Source: Nocardiopsis kunsanensis DSM 44524
GTDB lineage: Bacteria; Actinomycetota; Actinomycetes; Streptosporangiales; Streptosporangiaceae
Length of the DNA: 35,810 bases
Direction of reading: 5' to 3'
Assembly (NCBI RefSeq): GCF_000340965.1
Contig: NZ_ANAY01000048.1
Span: 1-35,810, forward strand
The position numbers were made by a program, and so were the translations under genes. The notes beneath the pieces were generated by a model that saw only the letters and a list, made by a program, of their open reading frames with translations, made no database searches and was not told the origin of the DNA. This document shows, one piece after another, positions 25,483-33,589 of the stretch (the stretch's first letter is position 1; every line of letters starts with the position of its first letter).

Positions 25483-26268
25483 ATGGACCTGGGGATCGCC
25501 GGGAAGGTCGCCCTGGTCACCGCCGCCAGCTCCGGGCTGGGACGGGCGATGGCCGTGGCGCTGGCCGCCGAGGGTGTGCACGTGGCCGTGACCGGTAGGA
25601 ACGAGGAACGCCTGGAGGCGACCGTGCGTGCCTGCACCGAGCACGGGGTGCGCGCCACGGGTCTGGTGTGGGACCTGGCCGAGCACGAGCGTGCCGACGA
25701 GGTGGCCCGGCGCGTGGCCGACGAGCTGGGGCCCGTGGACATCCTGGTCAACAACACCGGCGGGCCTCCGCCCACCCCGGTGCAGGGCCAGGACCCGCAG
25801 CTGTGGCAGGAGCAGTACGGCTCGATGGTGCTGCCGGTGGTGCGGCTGACCGACGCCGTGGTCGGCGGGATGCGCGAGCGCGGGTGGGGGCGTGTGATCA
25901 CCAGCACCTCCTCCGGTCCGATCACGCCGATCCCGAACCTGGGGTTGTCGAACACGCTGCGGGCCTCGCTGCACGCCTGGTCCAAGACGCTGTCGACGGA
26001 GGTCGCCGCGGACGGGGTCACCGCGAACGTGATCGTTCCGGGCCGTATCGCCACGCCACGGGTGGAGTCGCTGGACCGGGCGCAGGCCGAGCGCGAGGAC
26101 CTGCCGGTGGAGGAGGCCTCGGCCAAGAACCGGGCGGGCATCCCCGCGGGCCGGTACGGCTCGCCGGAGGAGTACGGGGCGGTCGCGGCCTTCCTGGCCG
26201 GGCGGCAGGCCGCCTACGTGACCGGTTCGGTGGTGCGCGTGGACGGCGGTCAGATCCCGTCGGTGTAG
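25483..26268 (+). CDS. SDR-family protein without the catalytic Tyr and Lys
   Basis: A 261-residue short-chain dehydrogenase-fold protein. The cofactor motif TAASSGLG (residues 13-20), NNTGG, the catalytic-region Ser (STSSG, about 141-145) and the C-terminal TGSVVRVDGGQ are present. In the place of YxxxK the sequence is Ser156-Asn-Thr-Leu-Arg160, so both the proton-donating Tyr and the Lys are replaced. It resembles a subfamily annotated as 3-oxoacyl-ACP-reductase-like, but activity is uncertain. ATG 25483 is chosen over the GTG at 25471 because GAGGAGA lies between them at ideal spacing. It is 169 bases before the next gene. Confidence 0.85.
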   Translation: MDLGIAGKVALVTAASSGLGRAMAVALAAEGVHVAVTGRNEERLEATVRACTEHGVRATGLVWDLAEHERADEVARRVADELGPVDILVNNTGGPPPTPVQGQDPQLWQEQYGSMVLPVVRLTDAVVGGMRERGWGRVITSTSSGPITPIPNLGLSNTLRASLHAWSKTLSTEVAADGVTANVIVPGRIATPRVESLDRAQAEREDLPVEEASAKNRAGIPAGRYGSPEEYGAVAAFLAGRQAAYVTGSVVRVDGGQIPSV

Positions 26269-26437
26269 GCCGGACCGGTGGGTGTCTTCTGTCACCCGGC
26301 AGGTGCCCCGGGCCCGCTGGATGCGAGGTGAGCGCGGGGGTGTGGTGGGATCGGGGCGGCCGCCACCGCACGCGCGCTCGTTCCGGTGGCCGGGGCTCTT
26401 CTGGACAGCGCGGCACGCGCCCACCATTGTGGGGTTC

Positions 26438-27913
26438 ATGCGAATGCTGCGCCGTCTGAGGCGAATCGACGAAGGTGCCTACCAGCGCGCTGTCTCGGTG
26501 GGGGTGTCCTCCCTGGACCCTTACACCCCGAAGTTCGTGCAGGCCACCGACAACATGGCGCCGTGGTTCCTGGTAGCGGGAACACTCGCGGTGAGCGGCA
26601 ACCCGCGTCTGCGGCGAACCGCGATGCGGGCACTCGCCGCGGCGGGGATGGCCAACGCCGCTTCCGCCGCCGTCAAACAGGTCGTGCGCCGGCCCCGTCC
26701 CGACAGCTCGGCGGTGCCCAGGGCCCGGTTCCCCTACCGCGACTACCCGAGCGGTTCCTTCCCCTCCGGGCACACCGCCGCGGCCGTGGGGTTCGCCACG
26801 GGGGTGGGCGCGGACGCCCCGCGACCACTGACCGCGCTGGCGGGGCTGCTGGCCGGTGCCGTGGCGGTCTCGCGTGTGCACAGCGGGGTGCATTACCCCG
26901 GTGATGTGCTGGGCGGTGCGGCGATCGGTGCGGGTGCGGCGCTGGTGGCGCGCACGTTGGTCCCGCCCCGGCCCGAGTTGGCCTTCGGGGCCCGGGCGGT
27001 GCCCGCCCCGGACCGCAACGACGACCCCGAGGGCTCCGGCGTGACGGTGGTGCTCAACCCGCGTGCGGCCGACGGCGGCATGCCCACCCCGCACGTGGCC
27101 GACACCACGACACGGATCTCCCGTGTGCTGCCGCGGGCCCGGATCATGACGACCACGGCCGACGACGACATGGCCGAGATGATGGACACCGCTGCCCGCG
27201 AGTCCCGGGTGCTGGCGGTGGCCGGCGGTGACGGCACGGTCAACACGGCTGCGCAGGCGGCGCTGGCGCACGAGCGGCCCCTGCTGGTGCTGCCCGACGG
27301 CACCCTCAACAATTTCGCACGCACGTTGGGGCTGGATTCGGTGGACCGGGCGTTGGAGGCCTACCGGGACGGGCGCACGGCGCGGGTGGACGTGGGTGAT
27401 GTGGACGGCAGGATCTTCCTCAACACCTCCTCGTTCGGTTCGTATCCGCGCATGGTCGAGCGGCGGGACCGGTGGGCGCACCGGATCGGCAAGTGGCCGG
27501 CGTTCGCGCTGGCCCTGCTGCAGGACCTGGTGTCGGTGGAGCCGACCCCGGCGATGGTGGACGGGCGCCCCACGCGGGTGTGGTGGGCCTTCGTCGGCAA
27601 CTGCCGGTACCGCACGCACGCGCGGGTGCCGGCGTTGCGCGAGAACCTGGCCGACAACCGCCTGGACGTGCGGGTGCTGGAGGCGCGTTCGCCCTTTCCC
27701 CGGTTGCGGGCGATCGCCGACGTGGTGGCCGGCCACCGCGCCCGGGGCGGCGGGTACACCGAACGTTTGACCCCGCACCTGTCGTTGGCGATCGCGGCGC
27801 GTCCGCGGTTGTTGGCGGTGGACGGCGAGGTGGTCGAGGGGCCGTCCCAGGTGCGTTTCACCAAGCACCCGGCGGCGCTGCGGGTGTTCGTTCCTGCGGT
27901 TTCCTCCTCTTGA
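26438..27913 (+). CDS. PAP2 phosphatase-diacylglycerol kinase fusion protein
   Basis: A 491-residue two-domain lipid enzyme. Residues 1-180 are a PAP2 acid phosphatase with the three motifs K-x5-RPRP (Lys80, 85-88), PSGH (109-112) and SRVHSGVHYPGD (145-156), plus hydrophobic helices that place it in the membrane. Residues 200-491 are a DAGK/sphingosine-kinase (YegS-type) catalytic domain with GGDGTVN (263-269). The usual P-x-GT-x-ND-FA segment reads PDGTLNNFA, with Asn in place of Asp. It may both dephosphorylate and phosphorylate lipids or polyprenols; which direction dominates is unknown. ATG 26438 follows GTGGGG; the longer open frame from 26282 lacks coding character. Confidence 0.88.
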   Translation: MRMLRRLRRIDEGAYQRAVSVGVSSLDPYTPKFVQATDNMAPWFLVAGTLAVSGNPRLRRTAMRALAAAGMANAASAAVKQVVRRPRPDSSAVPRARFPYRDYPSGSFPSGHTAAAVGFATGVGADAPRPLTALAGLLAGAVAVSRVHSGVHYPGDVLGGAAIGAGAALVARTLVPPRPELAFGARAVPAPDRNDDPEGSGVTVVLNPRAADGGMPTPHVADTTTRISRVLPRARIMTTTADDDMAEMMDTAARESRVLAVAGGDGTVNTAAQAALAHERPLLVLPDGTLNNFARTLGLDSVDRALEAYRDGRTARVDVGDVDGRIFLNTSSFGSYPRMVERRDRWAHRIGKWPAFALALLQDLVSVEPTPAMVDGRPTRVWWAFVGNCRYRTHARVPALRENLADNRLDVRVLEARSPFPRLRAIADVVAGHRARGGGYTERLTPHLSLAIAARPRLLAVDGEVVEGPSQVRFTKHPAALRVFVPAVSSS

Positions 27914-28029
27914 ATCGGTGAAATCCCCGCCAAAATGCAACAAGCACCTCCGAAGCTACAGAAACCCACAAAAGGGACTGCTTCGCTGGTCGTCACACGC
28001 CATGTCCGTGGACGACGAAGGGGGCACGC

Positions 28030-28638
28030 ATGGCAGAGGCGACGGAACAGGGCACGGGGGCGCGCCGACCCCGAAGCAACTGGGTCCCGTTGGCGGTGGC
28101 CACCGGGATCGTCGTCCTGCTGGGGGCCGGATGGCCCCTGCTCGACGCGGCCACACCGAGCACACAGGAACTGGCCTCCGACCACACGGTCGACGTGGGC
28201 TCGGGCGGTGACTACGCGGCCTCCCTGCAACCGCCCCAACGCGGCTGGAACATGGACACCACACGCACCATGGCCGGCCAGCAGTACGTACTCACCCGAG
28301 GGCCGGTCGAGCTCGATCTGACCTCGGTGACGCCCCCGCAGGACATGGACGCCACCCCGGAGAACCTGTGGGCGGGGATGGAGACCACCAGCAAGGTCCA
28401 CGATGCATCTGCCCGGCTCGGTCGGCCCGAGAACGCCAACAGCCAGGACGGCACCGAGGGTCTGGTCGGCGACCTGCACACCCAAGGGCGAACCGAACGC
28501 GCCGCCGTCTTCCCCTCCCCCGACGGCGAGTTCGCCGTGGAGATGATCCTGGGCGGCAAGGACGCCACCGAGGCCGACCTCGCCGCCGTGGAGGACGTCG
28601 TCGAAGCCGTCTCCTTCGAGCACCGGGGAGGGTCATGA
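28030..28638 (+). CDS. membrane-anchored protein coupled to the PrsW-like protease
   Basis: A 202-residue protein with a short basic cytoplasmic N-terminus, one transmembrane helix (WVPLAVATGIVVLLGAGWPLL, residues 18-38) and a 160-residue acidic, soluble domain predicted outside the membrane. No family recognised. ATG 28030 follows AAGGGGGC. Its stop codon overlaps the start of the PrsW-family gene, so the two are translationally coupled. That pairing makes it a candidate partner or substrate of the protease, by inference only. The 116-base upstream gap is relatively AT-rich and probably contains the operon promoter. Confidence 0.75.
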   Translation: MAEATEQGTGARRPRSNWVPLAVATGIVVLLGAGWPLLDAATPSTQELASDHTVDVGSGGDYAASLQPPQRGWNMDTTRTMAGQQYVLTRGPVELDLTSVTPPQDMDATPENLWAGMETTSKVHDASARLGRPENANSQDGTEGLVGDLHTQGRTERAAVFPSPDGEFAVEMILGGKDATEADLAAVEDVVEAVSFEHRGGS

Positions 28639-29858
28639 TGGGCCGCGCACCGCACGAACCCAGCAAGCACACACCAGGCCGCGATGAGGGGCAGGTGCCC
28701 TCCCAGCGCGGGCCCGAGCACGAACAAGAGACCACGTACGGGTCCCGCCCACACGATGCCGAACCCGCCGCCCCGGGCCGGGACGGCGAAGGGGCGCCCG
28801 GCTCCGTGCACATCGGACGCGGCGCACACGAGCCCGGACAGCGCCTGCCGGCCCTGGCCGCAATGGCCGTCCTGGCCGCGGCCTGTGTCATAGGGCTGGT
28901 ACTGACGTGGATGTACGCGTCCGGGATCGTGCGCGCCTACGCGTGGCCGGCCGTGCTGGCCTTCGGCCTGGGCGTGATCACCTACCTCGTCGGTTTCTTC
29001 ATCTTCCGGCGGATCAGGCCCGTGCGTCCTCCCCGAGTCACGGTGGCGGTACTGGCCACCGTCTGGGGGCTCCTGGCAGCGACCGGTGTGGCCGCCTACG
29101 CCAACACCGGTATGGGTGGCCTGTGGGGACAGATCCTGGGTTACGAGACCGCCGGGGCCTGGACGGCGGCTCTGACCGCACCGCTCAACGAGGAACTCCT
29201 CAAGCTCGCCGGCGTGGTCGTGCTCGCGGTCGCCTTCCCGCGCGCCCTGCGCGGACCCGTCGACGGGTTCATCCTCGGGGCACTCGTAGGACTGGGTTTC
29301 GAGGTGACCGAGAACTTCCTGTACGCGCTCAACTCGATCAGCATGAGCGGCGCGCTGGCCCCGGCCACCTCGGTGAGCGACAGCACCATCGTGCGGGTGG
29401 TGTTGACCGGCCTGGGCAGCCACTGGGCGATGACCGCGATCGCCGGGACGGCCGTCGGCGTGCTGGCCGCTGTGGACTGGCGGCCGGGGCTGCGCCGGGC
29501 GCTGGGTGCGCTGGGGCTGGTGCTGCTGGCGATGCTGGGGCATTTCTTCTTCGACTCACCGCTGCTGGGCGAGGGGCTGGGCGGCATCGCCGCGAAGGTG
29601 GCGTTCGTGTTCCTCAGCGCCATGGTCGTCTACTTCCTGGCCCGCCACACCTACCGCGGCCGGGTGAGGAAATCCCTGTCCGAGCAGGGCTCCGACCTGG
29701 GGATGCGGCGTGCGGACGCCAAGCACCTGGCTTCCCGGCACGGCCGGAACAAGGCCCTGGCGCGCGTGGCCCGGCCCGAGCGGCCCGAGGTGCGCAGGCG
29801 CCAGGAACGGATGGTGGAGGAGGCCGAGGACCGGGCCGCACGGCATGCCGTGAACTGA
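28638..29858 (+). CDS. PrsW-family intramembrane metalloprotease
   Basis: A 406-residue multi-pass membrane protein of peptidase family M82. A polar N-terminal 68 residues are followed by about eight transmembrane segments and a basic 80-residue cytoplasmic tail. The family motifs are present: Glu185-Glu186 in LNEELLKLAG, the FEVTENFLYAL motif (Glu222, Glu225), His262 in GSHWAMTAIAG, and GHFFFDSPL near the end. In Bacillus, PrsW cleaves an anti-sigma factor; no sigma or anti-sigma gene is adjacent here. ATG 28638 is preferred to 28635 because GGGAGG spacing fits it better; it overlaps the upstream stop by one base (TGATG). Confidence 0.88.
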   Translation: MGRAPHEPSKHTPGRDEGQVPSQRGPEHEQETTYGSRPHDAEPAAPGRDGEGAPGSVHIGRGAHEPGQRLPALAAMAVLAAACVIGLVLTWMYASGIVRAYAWPAVLAFGLGVITYLVGFFIFRRIRPVRPPRVTVAVLATVWGLLAATGVAAYANTGMGGLWGQILGYETAGAWTAALTAPLNEELLKLAGVVVLAVAFPRALRGPVDGFILGALVGLGFEVTENFLYALNSISMSGALAPATSVSDSTIVRVVLTGLGSHWAMTAIAGTAVGVLAAVDWRPGLRRALGALGLVLLAMLGHFFFDSPLLGEGLGGIAAKVAFVFLSAMVVYFLARHTYRGRVRKSLSEQGSDLGMRRADAKHLASRHGRNKALARVARPERPEVRRRQERMVEEAEDRAARHAVN

Positions 29859-29873
29859 CCTCCGCCATCACCC

Positions 29874-29907
29874 GACGGCCGTCGCCTCCCCGTGGGCGGC
29901 GGCCGTC
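29874..29907 (+). terminator. intrinsic terminator after the PrsW-like gene
   Basis: GACGGCCG-T-CGCC at 29874-29886 pairs with GGCG-G-CGGCCGTC at 29895-29907 with one mismatch, followed by GTCCGTTTCC, 16 bases past the stop. It sits between convergent operons. Confidence 0.7.
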
Positions 29908-29998
29908 GTCCGTTTCCGGCTCCCTCCGATCACGCTCGGGCCCCGGCCCCGATCCGGTCACGCCCGTTCCCGGGCCGCTCGGCTCACGTGCGAGCCCT

Positions 29999-30796
29999 TC
30001 ACGCTCCGTCGCGGATCCACCGGTGCAGGAGCGTTCCGTCGGCCTCCAGCACCAGCCGTGGGAACAGGTGCAGGTCGGCGGGGACCCCGGCGGTGATGCG
30101 CTGGGCCCGACCGCCGGCCATGAGCGGAACCACGGTCTGGCAGAGCTCGTCGAGCACCCCCGCGGCCGCCACGTCGGCGAGCAGCCGCGGCCCGCCCTCG
30201 CACAGAACCCGGCGCAGCCCCCGCTCGTGCAGGACCCGCACCGCCCTCGGCAGGTCGACCTCGTCCCGCCCGGCGATGAGCACCCGCTCGGCGCCCAACA
30301 CGTCGCGGGCGCGCTGCAACGCAGGTTCCCCCGCGGCCTCGCAGGTCACCAGGTACACCGGCCCGCGGTCGGGCACCTCCTCGGCCAGGATCGGCGGAAC
30401 GCTCCCGCTCGCGCTGACCACCGCCAGCGCCGGATGCGCACCGCGGCCCTCCGCCACGGCGCGCTCGGCAAGGGCACCGCTGCGCCGCGCCGCACGCCGG
30501 TATCCCTCGATGCGCGCCGTCCCCGCGCCCACGAGGATCACGTCGGCCAGGTCGCGCAACAGCGTGAAGACCCGGTTGTCGGGCTCGGTGTTGATGGAGG
30601 CGGTCCGCCCGTCATTGCCCGCAGCGCCGCCGTCCAGGGTCGCGACCATGTTCGCCCGCACCCAAGCGCGCGCGGAGGTGTCGGGGTAGGCGTACAGGTG
30701 CTCCAGAGCGGCGTCGTCGGCCGGGTCGCCGGGGAACGGCCCGTCACCCCCCGCCAAGCCCGGAACCCCTTCGTTCAGGAGGACTCGCACGTCCAC
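29999..30796 (-). CDS. RibD C-terminal-domain (pyrimidine reductase family) protein
   Basis: A 265-residue NADPH-dependent reductase of the RibD/dihydrofolate-reductase fold, as in the 5-amino-6-ribosylaminouracil reductase domain of riboflavin synthesis. Visible motifs are VRANMVATLDGGAAGNDGRT, the ADVILVGAGTARIEGY segment, and LRRVLCEGGPRLLADV. The deaminase half of RibD is missing, so the true substrate is uncertain. GTG 30796 overlaps the end of the dioxygenase-like gene by 22 bases; GTG 30790 is an alternative start. It is the last gene of the gpgS-folP2 cluster. Confidence 0.85.
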   Translation of the reverse strand: MDVRVLLNEGVPGLAGGDGPFPGDPADDAALEHLYAYPDTSARAWVRANMVATLDGGAAGNDGRTASINTEPDNRVFTLLRDLADVILVGAGTARIEGYRRAARRSGALAERAVAEGRGAHPALAVVSASGSVPPILAEEVPDRGPVYLVTCEAAGEPALQRARDVLGAERVLIAGRDEVDLPRAVRVLHERGLRRVLCEGGPRLLADVAAAGVLDELCQTVVPLMAGGRAQRITAGVPADLHLFPRLVLEADGTLLHRWIRDGA

Positions 30797-31470
30797 ACCC
30801 CCACCAGGTACTGGACCCCGAACGGGTCGTCGGCGTAACGCACCCCGGCCGAGACCGGAGCACCCTCGATCTCGACCGCGGCGGCCATGACTTGCCACGC
30901 GGCCCGTCCGGCGACCATGAGTTCCTCGGCGAGCGCGGCGTCCAATCCGGCCAGCGCGGCGGTGTCGCCCTCCGAGACGGCCCGGTGCACGGTGTCGTCG
31001 AAGGCGAAGGAGCGCTCGTCCAGGTGGCCGGGCGCCTTCACCCCGCGGCGCGCGCTCCCGTCGCCCATGACCAGCAGCCCCACACGTTCGCCGCGCCCGG
31101 CCAGACCCGCGGCCACCCGCGCGACCTCGTCCGCGTCGGCGTCGTGGGCGACGGTGTGCAGTTCCACGGGCAACGCGTTCCCGGTCTCGCCCAGGAGCCT
31201 GCGCGCCACCGCAAGGCTCAGCGGGAGCGCGTCGGCCTGCGCCACCGGCGTTCCCGCGCCCCCGTAGGCACGCGCGGGCACGGGCGCGTCGGTGTGTTCG
31301 GCCGTGGTGTCCCCGCCCCCGACCACGATCAGGCGGTCGGGGGCGGCCGCGGTGAGCTCGGCCAGCACCCCGTGGCAGGCCTCGCGCACGGGGGCCGCCA
31401 CGTCCTCGCCCCCGGTCAGTTCCCGCAGCAGCAGCGGCGGGTGCGGGCACACTGCGGTGCCGACGATCAT
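30775..31470 (-). CDS. class III extradiol dioxygenase-like (MEMO-fold) protein
   Basis: A 231-residue protein resembling the class III extradiol dioxygenase B-subunit/MEMO fold. It has an N-terminal metal-site-like AVCPHPPLLLRELTGGED, IVVGGGDTTAEH, and VGLLVMGDGSARRGVKAPG; the His residues could be iron or other metal ligands. Actinobacterial members occur next to folate-like genes without an assigned aromatic substrate, so ring cleavage should not be assumed. ATG 31470 follows GAAGGAA. It lies 58 bases after folP2 and overlaps the reductase start. Confidence 0.75.
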   Translation of the reverse strand: MIVGTAVCPHPPLLLRELTGGEDVAAPVREACHGVLAELTAAAPDRLIVVGGGDTTAEHTDAPVPARAYGGAGTPVAQADALPLSLAVARRLLGETGNALPVELHTVAHDADADEVARVAAGLAGRGERVGLLVMGDGSARRGVKAPGHLDERSFAFDDTVHRAVSEGDTAALAGLDAALAEELMVAGRAAWQVMAAAVEIEGAPVSAGVRYADDPFGVQYLVGVWTCESS

Positions 31471-31528
31471 CGGTGTTTCCTTCCAGGCGGTGCGGTCCGT
31501 GGACGCGGGCGGGTGCCGGGGAGCGGGC

Positions 31529-32389
31529 TCAGGCCAGACCCCGGACGGTGCGGGCCGGGGGACGCACCCCGCGAATGCTCGCGACCATGTCCAGGACCTG
31601 CCGGGTCTCGGCGACCTCGTGGACACGGTAGACCTGCGCCCCGTGCCAGGCCGAGACCGCTGTGGCCGCCAGGGTCCCGGTGAGCCGTTCGCCCACGGGC
31701 AGGTCGAGGCTCTCCCCCACGAAGTCCTTGTTGGACAGCGACACCAGGACCGGCCGTCCGGTCGCGACCATCTCGTCGAGACGGCGGGTCAGTTCCAGGG
31801 AGTGCCAGGTGTTCTTGCCGAAGTCGTGCGCCGGATCGATGATCGCCGAGGCCGGATCCACGCCCAGGGCCACGGCGCGTTCGGCCTGCGCGACGGTGGA
31901 GTCGATTGCGTCGCGCACCACGTCGTCGTAGGCGACCCGGTGCGGGCGGGTGCGCGGGGTGATGCCGCCTGTGTGGGTGCACACGAGCGCCGCCCCCTGC
32001 TCCGCGGCGACCTCCGCGAGCCCGGGGTCGTGGCCGCCCCAGGCGTCGTTGAGCAGGTCGGCCCCGGCCTGGCACACCGCCTCCCCGACGGTGGCGCGCC
32101 AGGTGTCGACGCTGATGATCAGGTCGGGGAACTCGGCTCGCACCGCAGCGACGAAGTCCACGACACGGCGTTTCTCCTCGTCGGCGTCGATCTCCTCGCC
32201 CGGGGCCGCCTTGATGCCGCCGATGTCGACGATGTCGGCGCCCTCGTCCACGACCTTGCGCACCCGTTCGAGCGCGGGGCCGTCGGCCCAGGTGGCGCCC
32301 TTGTCGTAGAAGGAGTCGGTGGTGCGGTTGACGATCGCCATGACCAGGCAGGTGTCGGCGCCGTAGTCGCGTCCGCGCAGTCTCAGCAC
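31529..32389 (-). CDS. folP2: dihydropteroate synthase-like protein, FolP2 type
   Basis: A 286-residue TIM-barrel protein homologous to dihydropteroate synthase. The pterin-site first loop reads MAIVNRTTDSFYDKG, and the barrel motifs ISVDTWRATV, NDAWGGHD and LVSLSNKDFVGE follow. Loop 2, which is DxGGESTRPG in true synthases, is DIGGIKAAPG here, so the Ser-Thr-Arg needed for the p-aminobenzoate/diphosphate site is missing. Gene order with gpgS matches the mycobacterial folP2-gpgS pair, where FolP2 is the divergent paralogue. The start is GTG 32389, overlapping the gpgS stop by seven bases, with AGGTGG upstream. The reaction is unknown. Confidence 0.85.
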   Translation of the reverse strand: MLRLRGRDYGADTCLVMAIVNRTTDSFYDKGATWADGPALERVRKVVDEGADIVDIGGIKAAPGEEIDADEEKRRVVDFVAAVRAEFPDLIISVDTWRATVGEAVCQAGADLLNDAWGGHDPGLAEVAAEQGAALVCTHTGGITPRTRPHRVAYDDVVRDAIDSTVAQAERAVALGVDPASAIIDPAHDFGKNTWHSLELTRRLDEMVATGRPVLVSLSNKDFVGESLDLPVGERLTGTLAATAVSAWHGAQVYRVHEVAETRQVLDMVASIRGVRPPARTVRGLA

Positions 32390-33366
32390 CGTCCGGCCAC
32401 CTTCCCTGCGAGCTGAGCCCCGGTTGCGGTTCCGTGCCCGGCCGGCGGCGGACCCACCCGGCTCGCGGGCCCTCGTTCCACGACCCCGACCTCGGTGGTC
32501 ATCGTCTTCCCCCCGGTCCCGTACTGGTGCAGTTCCACGGTGTCGGTGCCCGGCCCCGCACCCGCCCGGCGGTCGGCGACCGCGAGGAGTTCGGTGGCCA
32601 TGGCCCCGAGCCCGTGCAGGCTCTGGTGGTGGTGTCCGCGTCGCCCCATGCCGACCTGGGCGATGGCGTCCACGCCCCGGCTCAGGTGGGTGTCCACGAG
32701 GGTGGCCAGCTCGACCCCGTAGCCGACCGGGACGGGCAGTTCGCGCAGCAGGGAGCGCCGGATCGCCCACTCCCCCGACAGCGGCTGGATGATGCCGGAC
32801 AGCTCCGGCCAGCGCAGCGCGATCGTGGGGCGGGCGACGAGCTCGGTGACGCGGCCGCCCTCGTGGGTGGGGCGGGCGTCCTCGCGGTCCAGGACCCGGT
32901 CGTAGAAGGCCTTGACCAGCTCCACGCCGGTTTCCTCCAGCAGCGGCCCCAGGAGCCCGAAGACGAAGTGGGTGTCCCACTCGACGAGGTCGGCGTCGAG
33001 GAAGACCAGGATGTCGCCGGCGGTGACGAACTGGGCCTTCCACAGCGCTTCGCCCTTGCCGCGGTGGTGGCCCAGGTCGGGGCGCACGTCGACGGTGCGG
33101 TGCACGCGGGCGCCGGCGCGGGCCGCCTCGCGTGCGGTGGCGTCGGTGGAGTCGGAGTCCATGGCCACGATCTCGTCCAGGAGCGGGAAGCGCTCGACCA
33201 GTTGCTCGCGCACGCGGGCGACGATGCTTCCGACGGTGGCTTCTTCGTCGCGGGCGGGGACGACCAGGCTGACGGTGGTGCCGGTGTCCCTCTTGAGCTC
33301 CACCAGGCGTTGCGGCGTCCACTCGGTCCATTGCCGGGTGCGCCGCTCGAACCAGCCGTCGTTCAC
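32383..33366 (-). CDS. gpgS: glucosyl-3-phosphoglycerate synthase
   Basis: A 327-residue GT-A glycosyltransferase (family GT81) that transfers glucose from UDP-glucose to 3-phosphoglycerate. The product feeds glucosylglycerate and, in mycobacteria, methylglucose lipopolysaccharide synthesis. Visible features are the nucleotide-sugar site SLVVPARDEEATVGSI, the diphosphate loop GHHRGKGEALWK, the metal-binding DAD (124-126) in VFLDADLVEWD, and the acceptor-side PLSGEWAIRRSLL and VGYGVELATLVDT. The last 60 residues are low-complexity. GTG 33366 follows GGAGGAG. It heads the cluster gpgS-folP2-dioxygenase-reductase; the 223-base gap to the upstream LysR gene probably holds its promoter. Confidence 0.92.
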   Translation of the reverse strand: MNDGWFERRTRQWTEWTPQRLVELKRDTGTTVSLVVPARDEEATVGSIVARVREQLVERFPLLDEIVAMDSDSTDATAREAARAGARVHRTVDVRPDLGHHRGKGEALWKAQFVTAGDILVFLDADLVEWDTHFVFGLLGPLLEETGVELVKAFYDRVLDREDARPTHEGGRVTELVARPTIALRWPELSGIIQPLSGEWAIRRSLLRELPVPVGYGVELATLVDTHLSRGVDAIAQVGMGRRGHHHQSLHGLGAMATELLAVADRRAGAGPGTDTVELHQYGTGGKTMTTEVGVVERGPASRVGPPPAGHGTATGAQLAGKVAGRC

Positions 33367-33589
33367 CGTGCTCCTCCAGAAGGCTCCCGGGCCGGAAAGC
33401 CGCGGGACGTGTGTCGCTCCGCCCTGCCCCGGCCGGGTATCGGTGCCGGTACGGGGCGGCGGACAGGGGCCGGGCCCCTGCTCCCCAGAGCCTACGCGCC
33501 GTCGGTCCGGGGGTGTGGGCGGGCGGGAGTGAGGCTCACGACGACGCGGACCGGGAATCCGCGCGGCGGCCCCGATCCCTGTGCGGCGC

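Noticed and set aside
28907..30838. 643-codon plus-strand frame over the PrsW-like and reductase genes
   Set aside because: It spans two convergent real genes and a terminator in a different frame; composition is that of a high-GC shadow frame.
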